A DNA stretch of 64,000 bases from Maratus speciosus (taxonomy: Eukaryota; Arthropoda; Arachnida; Araneae; Salticidae), in the NCBI GenBank assembly GCA_963932465.1, contig OZ010795.1, positions 474,352,806 through 474,416,805 of the forward strand, in the 5' to 3' direction. The notes beneath the pieces are model-generated. The model saw only the letters and a list, made by a program, of their open reading frames with translations, ran no database searches and was not told where the DNA came from. Both the position numbers and the translations under genes were made by a program. Shown piece after piece: positions 48,309-58,819 of the stretch. Numbering within the stretch: the stretch's first letter is position 1; each line of letters begins with the position of its first letter.

Positions 48309-51300
48309 CTAGGGGGCTCTGCCCCCTACGAGCTACGCTCGTCAACCCCCGTTCAGACACCGCAGACTCTAAAAGTACGCTAATTTGATCGGATTTAAAA
48401 AGATTTCTGAAGACTGAATTATAATTTAAAAAACAGTGGTGATCTCCCTATAAACGGATTTCTATTCATTTCTCTTTGATTGAGGAATTTTAAGGCCAAA
48501 TCCGCTGCGGTACTAATTGATTATCCCGTCGACCAATTTCGCCAAATTATATCAATCGCCAAACCACTCGCCAAATCATACAAATTGACATAATTTTTAT
48601 TTTAAATAACGAAAGAACAAATAAATTAGTGCAACATTAATAAAAATACAAATAAAATGTCGAAATAAAAATAAGTTCATGACGTAGACATGTGTAACTT
48701 GCTTAAAGTCAAGTTAATGTGACATTTACGATCAACCATTATTGGCATTTAATCTTATAGTTTGGCGAATAATAGATTTTTGGTCGGCGGGATAACTAAG
48801 TAGTACCAAAGATACAATCGCTGTTTTCGTCTTTGATTAAGTACAATCAGTTAAACATTTCAAAATAAGCTAATATAAAAGGAATTAAGTAAACTGAGTC
48901 TTTGTCTCCCGGTATTTTTTAACAAAACGAAAAGAAAGTTCTTTTAAATAAGACATATTAAATTAATCGTTTTTAATCTGACGTAATTTTGACCAAACTA
49001 TTCTTTCTCTTTTTAATATTCACGTGAAAATACTTTTGTTAGAAATTAAATATTATTTGCGCTTTCCTAACAAAAATAGTTGAAAAGTATCCTCTCAAAA
49101 TATCAAATAAATGTCTAGCACAATTTCTAAATTTAAACTGTTTTGCAATAGTATTTTCTGTTCATTTTATGTAATAACTGTAATGTGACTTAAATATGAC
49201 GTAATTTTACCTATTTAAGACTTCTAACGCATGTTAATGAATTTATTATTTTACAATTTCTTTTCTCTCTTAAATTTACCGTGTAAATATAGTTTTTATG
49301 ACATAATTTTTAATAAGTTCCTGCTTTTTGTATATAATTATTTAATTCTAATTCCAAATGTTTTTCTGTTTATAATAGTCACGTGCAAATAAATTTTTAA
49401 TTTATTTACACGTATAAATATTTTTTTTATTTCAAGCAAACATTACTGTTTGCGCTGTTTATACAGTTGTCAAGAGGTTAAATTAGTAATATTTTATAAA
49501 ATCTCTCTATTCTAAAAAAAAGTAACTACCGCTGTCACCGCCGCCGCCGCCGGTTTTGAATTTTTTGTGACAGGAGGTCTTTCTTCATTAATATTAAGAA
49601 AAATATTGCGTACAAAAATATGAAAATCGGTGGTATTATAGAGAAATGTTTGATAAACACGCTGATGCAGACAGTTTTCAAATCGAAGAATTATTTTAAG
49701 AGATATTTAATACTAAAGTTGAACAAAATCGTTTCATTAAAAAAGTTCTATAGGAGCAAAAACTATACATGGGAATGTAATCGTTTTTAGATCATTTTAT
49801 GCGTTAGAATTTGCCGGTTTGCAGATTGCATTAATTTTTTTAATTTGACTCATTTTTGGAGGTTTCATTTCTATTATAAATTCAAATTTTCAGCATTTCT
49901 AGAGATATTTTTTACATTATTTTAGAAAATGGTGTTAATTTATACTGTTACCAAATGTATAAACAGCGCAAACAATAATGTTTGCTTCAAATATAAAATT
50001 TATTTACACGTGACTATTATAAACAGAAAAAATCATTTGGAATTAGAATTAAATAATTATGTACAAAAAGCAGGAACTTATTAAAAATTACGTCATAAAA
50101 AGTATACATGTGAATTTTAAAAGAGAAAGGATATTGTAAAATAATAAATTCATTAAAATGCGTTAGAAGTCTTAAATAGGAAAAATTACGTCATATGTAC
50201 GTCACATTACAGTTATTACATAAAATGAACACAAAATAACATTGGAAAATAGTTTAAATTTAGAAATTACGCTAGACATTTATTTGATATTTTGGGAGGA
50301 TCTTTTCAACTATTTTTGTTAGGAAAACGCAAATAATATTTCATTTCTAACAAAAGTATTTTCGCGAGAATATTTAAAATAGAAAGAATAGCTTGGTCAA
50401 AATTACGTCAGATTAAAAACGATTAATTTAAAATGTCTCATTTAAAAGAACTTTCTTTTCGCTTTGTTAAAAAATACCAGGAGACAAAAAGACTCTGTTT
50501 ACTTAATTCCTTTTATATTAGCTTATTTTGAAATGTTGTTACACACATGTCTACGTCATCAAGTTATTTTTATTTCGACGTTTTATTTGTATTTTTATTA
50601 ATGTTGTACTAACTTATTTATTCTTTCGTTATTTAAAATAAAAATTATGTCAATTTGTATAATTTGGCGAGTGGTTTGGCGATTTATATAATTTAGCGAA
50701 ATTGGTCGACTGGATAATCAAGTAGTACCGCAGCAGATTTGGCGTTAAAATTCCCCAATCAAAGAGAAATGAATAGAAATCCGTTTATAGGGAGATCACC
50801 ACTGTTTTTTAAATTATAATTCAATCTTTCGAAATCTTTTTAAAGCCGATCAAATTAGCGTGCATTTAGAGTCTGCGGTGTCTGGACGGGGGTTGGCGAG
50901 CGTAGTTCGTAGGGGGCCGAGCCCCCTAGTAAGTAAAAAATATCTCTCAACATGCTGAAAATTTGAATTTAAAATAGAAATAAAACCTCAAAAAATGAAT
51001 CAAATTAAAAAAAGAAATACAGTCTGCACACCGAGAACTTCAAACGTATAAAATGATCTAAAAATGATTAAATTCCCATGAATAGTTTTTGCTCCTATAA
51101 AACTTTTTTAGTGGAACGATTTTGTCCAACTTTAGCATTAAATATCTCTTAAAATAATTCTTCGATTTGAAAACTGTCTGCATTAGTGTGTTTATACATT
51201 GTGTATTACATTATTTGTATATTGTATTACATTATACACACACATATTTGTGTATACATTAGTGTGTTATATTACATTTCTGTATAATACTACCGATTTT

Positions 51301-51413
51301 CATATTTTTCTATGCATTATTTTTCTTAACATTAACGAAAAAAGACCTCCGGTCACAAAAAATTGGAAACCGGCGGCGGTGACAGCAGTAGTTACTTTTT
51401 TTTAGAATAGAGA
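48309..51413 (-). mobile_element. Helitron split by a nested Helitron
   Basis: Opens CTAGGGGGCTCTGCCCCCTA after A48308 and closes AGAATAGAGA before T51414, the inverted form of 5' TCTCTATTCT. Removing 49502-50929 leaves about 1.68 kb. The GCGACCGG/GCTGTCACCGCCGCC block sits at the right end (about 51345-51390). Non-coding. Confidence 0.88.
49502..50929 (+). mobile_element. Nested Helitron with verifiable empty site
   Basis: Starts TCTCTCTATTCTAAAAAAAA after A49501, includes GCTGTCACCGCCGCC, and ends GGGGGCCGAGCCCCCTAG before T50930. Joining the flanks gives TTTATAAAA then TAAGTAAAAAATATC, which aligns base for base with uninterrupted sequence at 47720-47745 of the sister copy. It therefore inserted between A and T without a target duplication. 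Confidence 0.93.
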
Positions 51414-51417
51414 TATT

Positions 51418-52290
51418 TTCCAGCAAAGTTGAAAAGTGTAATATGAATTCGGTTAGTCTGGCCGTCTGTCTGTCCACCCTCTAACTCGCGTAAATATATT
51501 CGGATTTTTATGCAATATATATATATATATATATATTAATGACGCTTGCCATAGCATGTCTGGTATTGTAAATGAAGTGTATAGCATTAATAGTTCATTT
51601 AGAGGGGCACTCAAAAGTCTTCGGTTACATGACGGTCAGTGGGGGGAAAATTGTTTACAGAGTATTTTAATGACATTACGCTACTTCAAATGCATTGCAA
51701 TTGATATAAATCACTCGATTTCACTACAAATGGTTACTGTAGGATAGGGCATGTTCATAGCATTTATCGTTTATTTACAGGGACACACAAAAGAAATCGG
51801 TTACTGTATATTGTATAGTACTGTCTTTGAGTAATACTGGAAGTGCGTTTTGAATTTCGGTATGCGCTTTTAAATTTAAATAATTTTTTGCATGTTACTC
51901 GTTGTATATAAATTCTATACCTCGTATACAGGGCTTCACAAAAGAATTCACGTACCATTCTCTTTATAAGAGGAAAATGCTGAAGGGAAGTTTTCAACTG
52001 AGGTATGTATTTCACAACTGAACTAAATTTTTGTATGCATGTAGTTAATAGATACTAATCTATATATCATAAATAAGGCTGCTCAAAGAATTAGGATGAT
52101 TTTCCGATTGTAGATGGGAATTGCTGAAAATGGGTTTTCAAATGTTTTATGCGTTTCCATATGGTTGAATTACACATCCTATTTCAACTTATTAAACGGT
52201 GCAGTTTTGTTAAAATATTCTGAATGTGTTGGAAAGTGTTTTATAATCTATGCTTGACGCATGATTTTTTCTTTCTTGTTTTTTTTTTTT
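51418..52290 (+). repeat. Recurrent intron block, copy 4, ends next to exon 3
   Basis: Starts TTTCCAGCAAAGTTGAAAAG, then CCCTCTAACTCGCGTAAATA, ACAGGGACACACAAAAGAAA and ATTTTCCGATTGTAGATGGG. It ends GTTGGAAAGTGTTTTATAAT and TGACGCATGATTTTTTC, about 65 bp before the exon. It begins directly after the 5' end of the Helitron at 48309-51413. Confidence 0.75.
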
Positions 52291-52349
52291 TTTTACTTGA
52301 ATTTTATAATACAATATTACCAATATATTATATATCTTTTGTTAATCAG

Positions 52350-52514
52350 CTCCGAAATGTGTCGATCCTCATTATCGTATCGAAAATGGACGTCTTCGAT
52401 TAACTAGAAAGACAGCAACTTTGGTCTGTGACGGAGGCTATACCAGAAGTCCAGATTCAAAACTGGAATGCGTTAGAGAAGGTGAATGGAATAGAAAAAC
52501 TCTGTACTGCATTG
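52350..52514 (+). CDS. Internal exon: complete sushi (CCP) domain
   Basis: A 165-bp exon with acceptor GTTAATCAG and donor GTAAGTGTG, phase 1 at both ends, which is normal for shuffled sushi exons. It joins the previous exon as T+CT (Ser). The peptide has the four sushi cysteines in order: PKCVDPHYRIENG (first Cys, N-G turn), TLVCDGGYTR (second Cys with the Gly-Tyr), KLECVREGEWNR (third Cys and the conserved Trp) and LYCI (fourth Cys). Such modules are found in complement regulators and cell-adhesion proteins. The protein is secreted or membrane-bound by family knowledge; neither signal nor anchor is in the window. Later exons are not seen in the 11.5 kb that follow. Confidence 0.93.
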
Positions 52515-53431
52515 GTAAGTGTGAGATAGGGTAACACTGATATGTGAATATGAATATACAGCGTCTCCAACAAAACAATTTTTATTCTCCGATTTTAAAA
52601 GTAAATTACTCGGAAAAAAAGATCGATAGAAGAAGGAAACAAGTGATATGCTTATTTTGAAAGCCGTAAAAATTTTATACAATAGTTTCAAAATTATTTA
52701 CAAAACTTTTCGACAGGTGGCGTTTTACGGTGAAGTCTCAGTACAGAGTCGGAGAAATAGGCTGCAGACTGTCCTTTGCAAGCAATCGCTCCAATCATCA
52801 GCAAGCCTGTTCAGTGAAATTTCTGGAAAAGTTTGAAAATTGTTTTCTTAACAGGACCTTTTGCAACTTTAAACTGCGATTGAAAACTGAGCCTTGTTGC
52901 CGTAGGAATGCGATTTAACTGGCGATACTCGAGCAGGCTCGGACTGGCACGCCGGCCCATCGGCCCAAGGGCCGGTGCGCCCTCGTCCAGGGAAAACTTC
53001 GCGCCCCTAAGTGCCTAAGCCGCTCAAATATTTTTTCACTTGTTGTAGACATACATTCTGATTAGCGTACTAAATTTCGAGAATTCGTTTAGGAAGTAAT
53101 CAACAATCACTAGACAGACAGCACAAGAGAAGTATTTTTTTTATTATCATTATATATATCGTAGCAATTTCAAAATCGGAAACTAAAAAGTACATCTTTG
53201 AATGCGATTGAAAGGGAAAACATGCACCCAACGAGAGCTGTAGTAGCCATGGCGTCCTGGACTTAATTTCTTTCATCGCTTCTTTGAATGATATCTGTTA
53301 GATTTTAACCAAATATTTTGCATATTTTCAGTCCTTTTGCTTTTTGTACTTTGCGCCCACCTCTTTTATAGCCGCCCCTGAATGCACCTATAATCGTACT
53401 TTTTAAAAGCAACTTGAGAGAAAAAAACAAG

Positions 53432-54385
53432 TTGGAAATTGCTCGTCAAACGTGGCAAATGAGGTGCGTTCGTACTATAACTAGTTTTATAATTATTTTT
53501 TGCACCCCATATTGTACTGAATGTATATTTTTTTGCGCTTCATAAGTGCATAGTCTGTAACATCATTAAAATGCACTTACAATAATTTTTTCCCCATTCC
53601 CCGTAATGTAACGGAAAACTTTTGACTGTCCCTGTAATTAAACTATACATTCGATTTTCATAAAATTTGAAATGGCTCGACAAAATTTTGCAGCAATTAT
53701 ATATTTAAAATTTCAGACCATTCGGAAGGCTGTAAAATCATTAAAATGCATTTGCAATAATTTTTTCCCATTGGCCATAATGTAACGGAAAACTTTTGGG
53801 TGTCCCTGTAATTAAACTATACATCCGATTTTCATAAAATTTGAAATGGCTCAACAAAATTTTGCAGCAATTATATATTAAAAATTTCAGACCATTTGGA
53901 AGGCTGTAAAATCATAAAAATGCATTTGCTATAATTTTTTCCCATTGGCCGTAATGTAACGGAAAACTTTTGGGTGTCCCTGTAATTAAACTATACATCC
54001 GATTTTCATAAAATTGGAAATGACTCGACAAAATTTTGCAGCAATTATATATTAAAAATTTCAGACCATTCGGAAGTCTGTAACATCATTAAAATTCACT
54101 TGCAATAATTTTTCCCATTGGCCGTAATGTAAAGAAAAACTTTTGACTGTCCCTGTAATTAAACTATACATCCGATTTTCATAAAATTGGAAATGGCTCG
54201 ACAAAATTTTGCAGCAATTATATATTAAAAATTTCAGATAATTTGGTCGGGTAGGTTTTACTCTGTTATATGCGGACGGACAGACAGACGGACGGACAGA
54301 CGGACGGACAGACGGACAGACAGACGGACTGAACGACGACTATAGGTGCTACGTATTTATATAATTACGAACGCACCTAAAAAGA
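53432..54385 (-). mobile_element. GTGCGTTCG-end inverted-repeat element, four-unit copy
   Basis: On the + strand it runs from GTTGGAAATTGCTCGTCAAA and GGTGCGTTCGTACTATAACT to GAACGCACCTAAAAA, inverted relative to the other copies. The interior unit (AAAATTTCAGACCATTCGGA to TTTTGACTGTCCCTGTAATT) occurs about four times, then a (GACG/GACA)n tract follows. Copy number thus varies 1, 3, 4 across the window. Confidence 0.82.
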
Positions 54386-55424
54386 GAGAAGTATATCAGA
54401 AGTCAAAAAACTTTTTGTATGGATTTTGTTGTTGATTGGAAAACACAACTTTTTCCTTTTCGCGGAATACAAAGTTGATGATACTTTTGGATTACAATCC
54501 TGCAAGCTGTGGGATCTCGCGGGCAGTGTTTTCTCCTTCACAAAATCTACCATCATTTTCGGATAGTAATTTCGCGCATATTTTAGGAGTAATCAGTGAA
54601 AATACATAAAAAAAATACATATGCGTCGAAATGAGAACCTTCTCAAAAAACTCAAGTATGGAAACTTAAATATTTCCCTTGATCTCTAACAATGGTAAAA
54701 GTTTTGCAAATCATGGGAAGAGTGTGATGAGAATAGTAAATTTACTAAATTATTTAAGCGATTTTAGACTAGCAAAGCGACTGTTTTAGGGTGTACTTTT
54801 TCTGTAAAAACTTTTTTATAAAGTTATATTTATAATGAACTTTATGGATGCACTAGCGAACTTGCCCGGCGTTGCCCGGGTACGTCAAAAAACAGCAGGA
54901 ATTACGAAAAAACTCTGGAAATCACAATAAGACATCGCGAAAAATTTTTTAATCGCTTCTCAAATTCTGAAAAGAGAAAATATATATATATATTATATTC
55001 GAAGATTGATTGCAAGTTGATTCCTTTCACTAATGTGGAAAAATAGTAGCAAATCGCTAAAATACACTAAAAATCACATACAAAATTCCCGAAAAATTCG
55101 AAAATTGCTATACGAAATCCGAATAAACTTTATTGAAATGAGGGCAGAATGTACATTAGGTCAAAAACGGAATGTCAAAAAATTGCAACAGATCGCGAAG
55201 AAACATAAAAATCGCATTAAAAATCACAAAAAGTTCAAGAATCACGAAAGTCAAAATTTACTATAATTGGATAAAAGTTTCAAATCTAATTCCTTTGACC
55301 TGTGGGCTCTCTTAAAATTTATGTTTTGGAAATCATGCTAAGCATTAGATCATGTTACTTTTATTCATAATTAATTTACTTGGACTCCCTTAAATATAAT
55401 TAACATAATCCCTTAAGTTAATAT

Positions 55425-56400
55425 TAGTTTTTGTTGCATTAAAATATCTCAATTTGTTGATTTTCTGTAAGCAAGTAAACCCTATTGTTTTACAATGGAA
55501 GTCTATCGGAATTTGGCGAAATATTAGAGATATCGCCAAGTTGGCGCCACTTTTGGCGACTCATTTTGGCCGCCAAATTTGGCGATATATCGTCAATTTG
55601 GCGACAAACTTGGTGTTATTTGGCGACAAAACTGGATCCCCCCCTACGGTAACCCCCTTATATGTATGGACATGCATTACATGCTGTTCAATAATCGCAT
55701 AAAAAATTCGCTAAAAATTCCAAAATCGCTGCACGAATTCCGAATAAACTTTTATGAAAAGAGAACAGAATTTACTATATTGGGTTAAAAGAAAGAAACC
55801 GCATTCTTTTTCCTAATGTGGAAAAATCGAATTAATATAATCCCTTAAGTTAATATTAGTTTTTGGTCCCGGGTTCGATTCCTGGATCTGGCTAATTTTT
55901 CACTCCAGTTGGGTTTATTGTATTTATTGTTTGTATGTCTGTATAATATTTATATATACCTTTAACTGTTGAATGCAGGCGTTATATATGTGTGTATGTG
56001 TGTTTTAATAAATATTGTAGTATGAGTATTTTATTATAATATATTAGTTTTTGTTGCATTAAAATATCTCAATTTGTTGATTTTCTGTAAGCAAGTAATC
56101 CATATTGGTTTACAATGGAAGTCTATGGGAATGTGGCGAAATATTAGAGATATCGCCAAGTTGGCGTCACTTTTGGCGACTCATTTTGGTCGCCAAATTT
56201 GGCGATATACCGCCAAGTTGGCGGCATTTGGCGACAGAACTGTGTCCCTGTATAGTGACCTCCATATAGGTATGGAAATGCATTAAATGCTGTTCAATAA
56301 TTGCATAAAAATTTCGCTAAAAATTCAAAAATCGCTGCACGAATTCCGAATAAACTTTTTTGAAAAGAGAACAAAATGCACTATATTGGGTTAAAAGAAA
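55425..56400. repeat. Two direct copies of a TTGGCG-rich unit
   Basis: Copies at about 55425-55795 and 56040-56400 share GTTGCATTAAAATATCTCAA, AAATATTAGAGATATCGCCA and a cluster of TTGGCGAC/GTCGCCAA motifs in both orientations. A third copy lies inverted at 60127-60345, outside the Helitron. Confidence 0.85.
55865..55975 (+). mobile_element. SINE-like fragment
   Basis: Contains B box GGTTCGATTCC in CCCGGGTTCGATTCCTGGAT, then CACTCCAGTTGGGTTTATTG and a TGTCTGTATAATATTTATAT tail. The tail recurs inverted at 59427-59490 (TATATAAATATTATACAGAC), so this is a dispersed tRNA-derived repeat. Confidence 0.6.
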
Positions 56401-57164
56401 GAAACCATATTCTTCTCACTTATAGGGAAAAATCGCCTCGAAACTTAAAAAAGTGTTAAAAATAGCATAAAAAATTAAATTTAAAAAAAATCTAATCAAA
56501 AAATCGAAAATCGGGCTTTGAGGTGCAAAATTTCATATGTAGACGTACCTTTTCCCCAAATTTTGTAGCTCTACGTGCAGTGGTCTCTTCAGAACACCGT
56601 CGACACACTCACTCACTCACTCACACACAAACTTCTTTTTTTATTATTATAGAAGATAAAGTCATTTTTTAAGGATAAAAAATACAAATTGTTTTCTCTG
56701 GCAAGTATTATTTTCACATTCAAACAGCCCTATTATATTTCAGCATTCCAATACCGTGTAATATGTGGTACTTTTATAAAAGAACAAAAGAAGCATGAGA
56801 TTTAGTTTTCAAAATTTCTATTTCCATACGGAGAATATATTTTTGTTTTAAACATAAATGTTTTATAAACGAAGTTTACATACTGAATTTTTCTTGTGTG
56901 TGTTGAAGGAGATACCTGCAGATACCACATTTAAAAATGCTACTTGGTTAATATTAATAATAATATTAATAATAATAATAAATAGTAAATAAAAAGTAGT
57001 TGTTCTCAGATTGTAACAGAAATTAAATTTATGGCATTTTTAACTGACTTGATAACTAATTCATATTACATTAAGCCCTTAGCAGCACCGCGGCAACTCT
57101 ATTTGGCGCCTGGTGCAAAAAAACATTGTTAGATTTAATAAAGAACTTCAGTGCATGAATGGTG

Positions 57165-58240
57165 ATTAGAAAAAAAAAGTGGTTACTCCTAACTAATTCT
57201 GCTAAAAATAATCGTAAAAAAAAATATGTAGGTACCAATCGACTGGAAATAACATCTGCTAGTTATTGTTATGTATAAAATATGTTTCTGAAGTCATTTA
57301 TTTATTAAGAATTGTACCAACTTTGAAATTTCAAACAATAAACTCATTTTTGATACCTTATTTAAGTTTCTTGGATCGCGATTCCCGGAAAAAGGCATAA
57401 AGGCATATTTTATATGGATTATCTTAAATCTTGATGGGGTTAGAAGAGTTTAAATTTGAGGACAGTAAAGCTAAATCCATTTGAGAAACTTAATTTTTAT
57501 CTTCATAAAAATTACCTGATTGATTTTTTATTAATTAATTAAGGATATACAGAATAGACCCAAACTTATTCCAGGCTTTTTTTTTTCTATTCAAACATTT
57601 TTCTTAGTTAGAAAGCTATTAATAAAGTCATTTTAAATATATATATAATGCACATACCACAATTGTTAAAACATCGATGTGTACAGCTCATTTGAATAAT
57701 TAGTTTTCGAGATATGGAGAAAATTTTCCTTTCCATAATTTAAGGGGTCGTATTCCGCTATCAAAGGTACCACAGAAAAAAATCGTAAAAGCTTACCAGA
57801 AATATTTTGTAGGATTTTCTTTGGCGTAAAGCAAGTTTTTAATAAATTTATAATAGTTGTAAAATTTTACTGGTGACTAATTGAGAGATTTTGGTACTTT
57901 TTCTTGTAAGATCTTCAATTTATTTTCCGAAATTTAGATAAACCCTTAATACATTTTGTTTTATAACTGCATTAAGTTTCAAGGAAAGCATATAAGCTAT
58001 ATCTCTTTCCTGGCTAGAAAGTAACTCAAATAGGTTGTCAAAAGTGGATGTTACCATTTGAAAAATCAACGTTCGTGTATTTTTTTTTATATGTAGACAG
58101 CCTCCAAAGCAAAATTTATGAAAAGCATTTAATAGTAAATATTATTCCTAATCAATTGGTATCCTATGTTTTTTTTATACAGTCATTTTCAGAAAAATTG
58201 GTAGGGGTGGTCATTTTTTTTTCTGCAAGGTGTCTACAGA
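57165..58240. mobile_element. TIR element related to 45759-46860
   Basis: Left GTGATTAGAAAAAAAAAGTG, GTAGGTACCAATCGACTGG pairs inverted with the right AATCAATTGGTATCCTATG and GGTGGTCATTTTTTTTTCTG. Layout and length resemble the AGTCGTAGAA element. The frame at 58048-58335 overlaps the right arm and is not a gene. Confidence 0.6.
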
Positions 58241-58819
58241 TAGAAGAAGAAAATGAGAAAGCTCTTGTCTTGATATCAGTAATCTACTACAAGGTAATAT
58301 GTGTTCAACTTGCTGGAGTTTTAGATGTTATATGATTTGTTTTACAAAATTGCTTAGTAGGAATTGCTTGTGTAGGATTGATGGAGCTTTAAACATGCAC
58401 GAAGAATATAGCGAAGTCTTCTATCCAGAGTTAGAGATATAATTTAAGCCATTATCATTTACTTGGTGCTATGCGAGTGTGTTAAACCTCGTCAAATCAG
58501 ATACAACACAAGCAAGTAAAATTGACTTGATTCGCTAAAATGCTTGCGCCCTCTGAAAATCCAAGGTCTGCGCCCTTTAGACTGATCCAGTCCGACCCTG
58601 TACTCGAGTATAGAAAAACACGTTGCTTGACAGAATAGATGACTTAATTCATTTCCTTCAGTAAGAAGATTGATCACTCTGTGCTTCAGTGACTACAGCG
58701 CCATCTGTCATTAAAATTTGTAACTATTTTTAAAACTAATGTATCAGATTATTACGGCTTTCAAAATAAGCATACCACTTGTTTCTTCTATTGATCTTAG
58801 TTTCTGAGTTATATATATA

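Larger units (their letters stand above)
42562..52349 (+). other. 9.8-kb intron, mainly Helitrons
   Basis: It starts at donor GTAAGT and ends at acceptor TTTTGTTAATCAG. It holds five Helitron copies or nested copies, one inverted-repeat element, simple repeats and the fourth intron block. No other exon with matching phase was recognised. Confidence 0.75.
54853..56656 (-). mobile_element. Non-autonomous Helitron, CCCGGGCAACGCCGGGC-hairpin family
   Basis: + strand: A then CTAGCGAACTTGCCCGGCGT at the left, and ATTATTATAGAAGA before T at the right. The minus-strand 5' end is TCTTCTATAATAATAAAAAA and the 3' hairpin is CCCGGGCAACGCCGGG before CTAG. The interior holds two tandem copies of a ~600-bp unit and a SINE-like piece. 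ACTCACTCACTCACACACAA lies near the right end. Confidence 0.82.
52934..58600. mobile_element. hAT-like element, 8-bp target duplication TACTCGAG
   Basis: The left terminus CAGGCTCGGACTGGC and the inverted right terminus CAGGGTCGGACTGGA are nearly identical. TACTCGAG lies directly outside both (52926-52933 and 58601-58608). Inside are a GTGCG-end element, a Helitron and a second TIR element, so only a minor part is original hAT sequence. No hAT transposase was recognised. Confidence 0.85.
52608..58813. mobile_element. Foldback element split by a 5.7-kb hAT-like insertion
   Basis: The left arm ATTACTCGGAAAAAAAGATC, TATGCTTATTTTGAAAGCCG and GACAGGTGGCG pairs with the right arm (58609-58813) CGCCATCTGTC, CGGCTTTCAAAATAAGCATA and GATCTTAGTTTCTGAGTTAT. 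Without the hAT element the unit is about 0.5 kb. The forward frames at 52648-52918 are chance frames in it. Confidence 0.8.

Noticed and set aside
22719..52514. Naming the gene as an orthologue of Drosophila furrowed
   Set aside because: Only a fucolectin-type domain and one sushi domain are visible; several arthropod families combine these, and no C-type lectin exon was found.
58048..58335. Forward frame of 95 codons
   Set aside because: Overlaps the right inverted arm of a TIR element; hydrophobic composition comes from T-runs.
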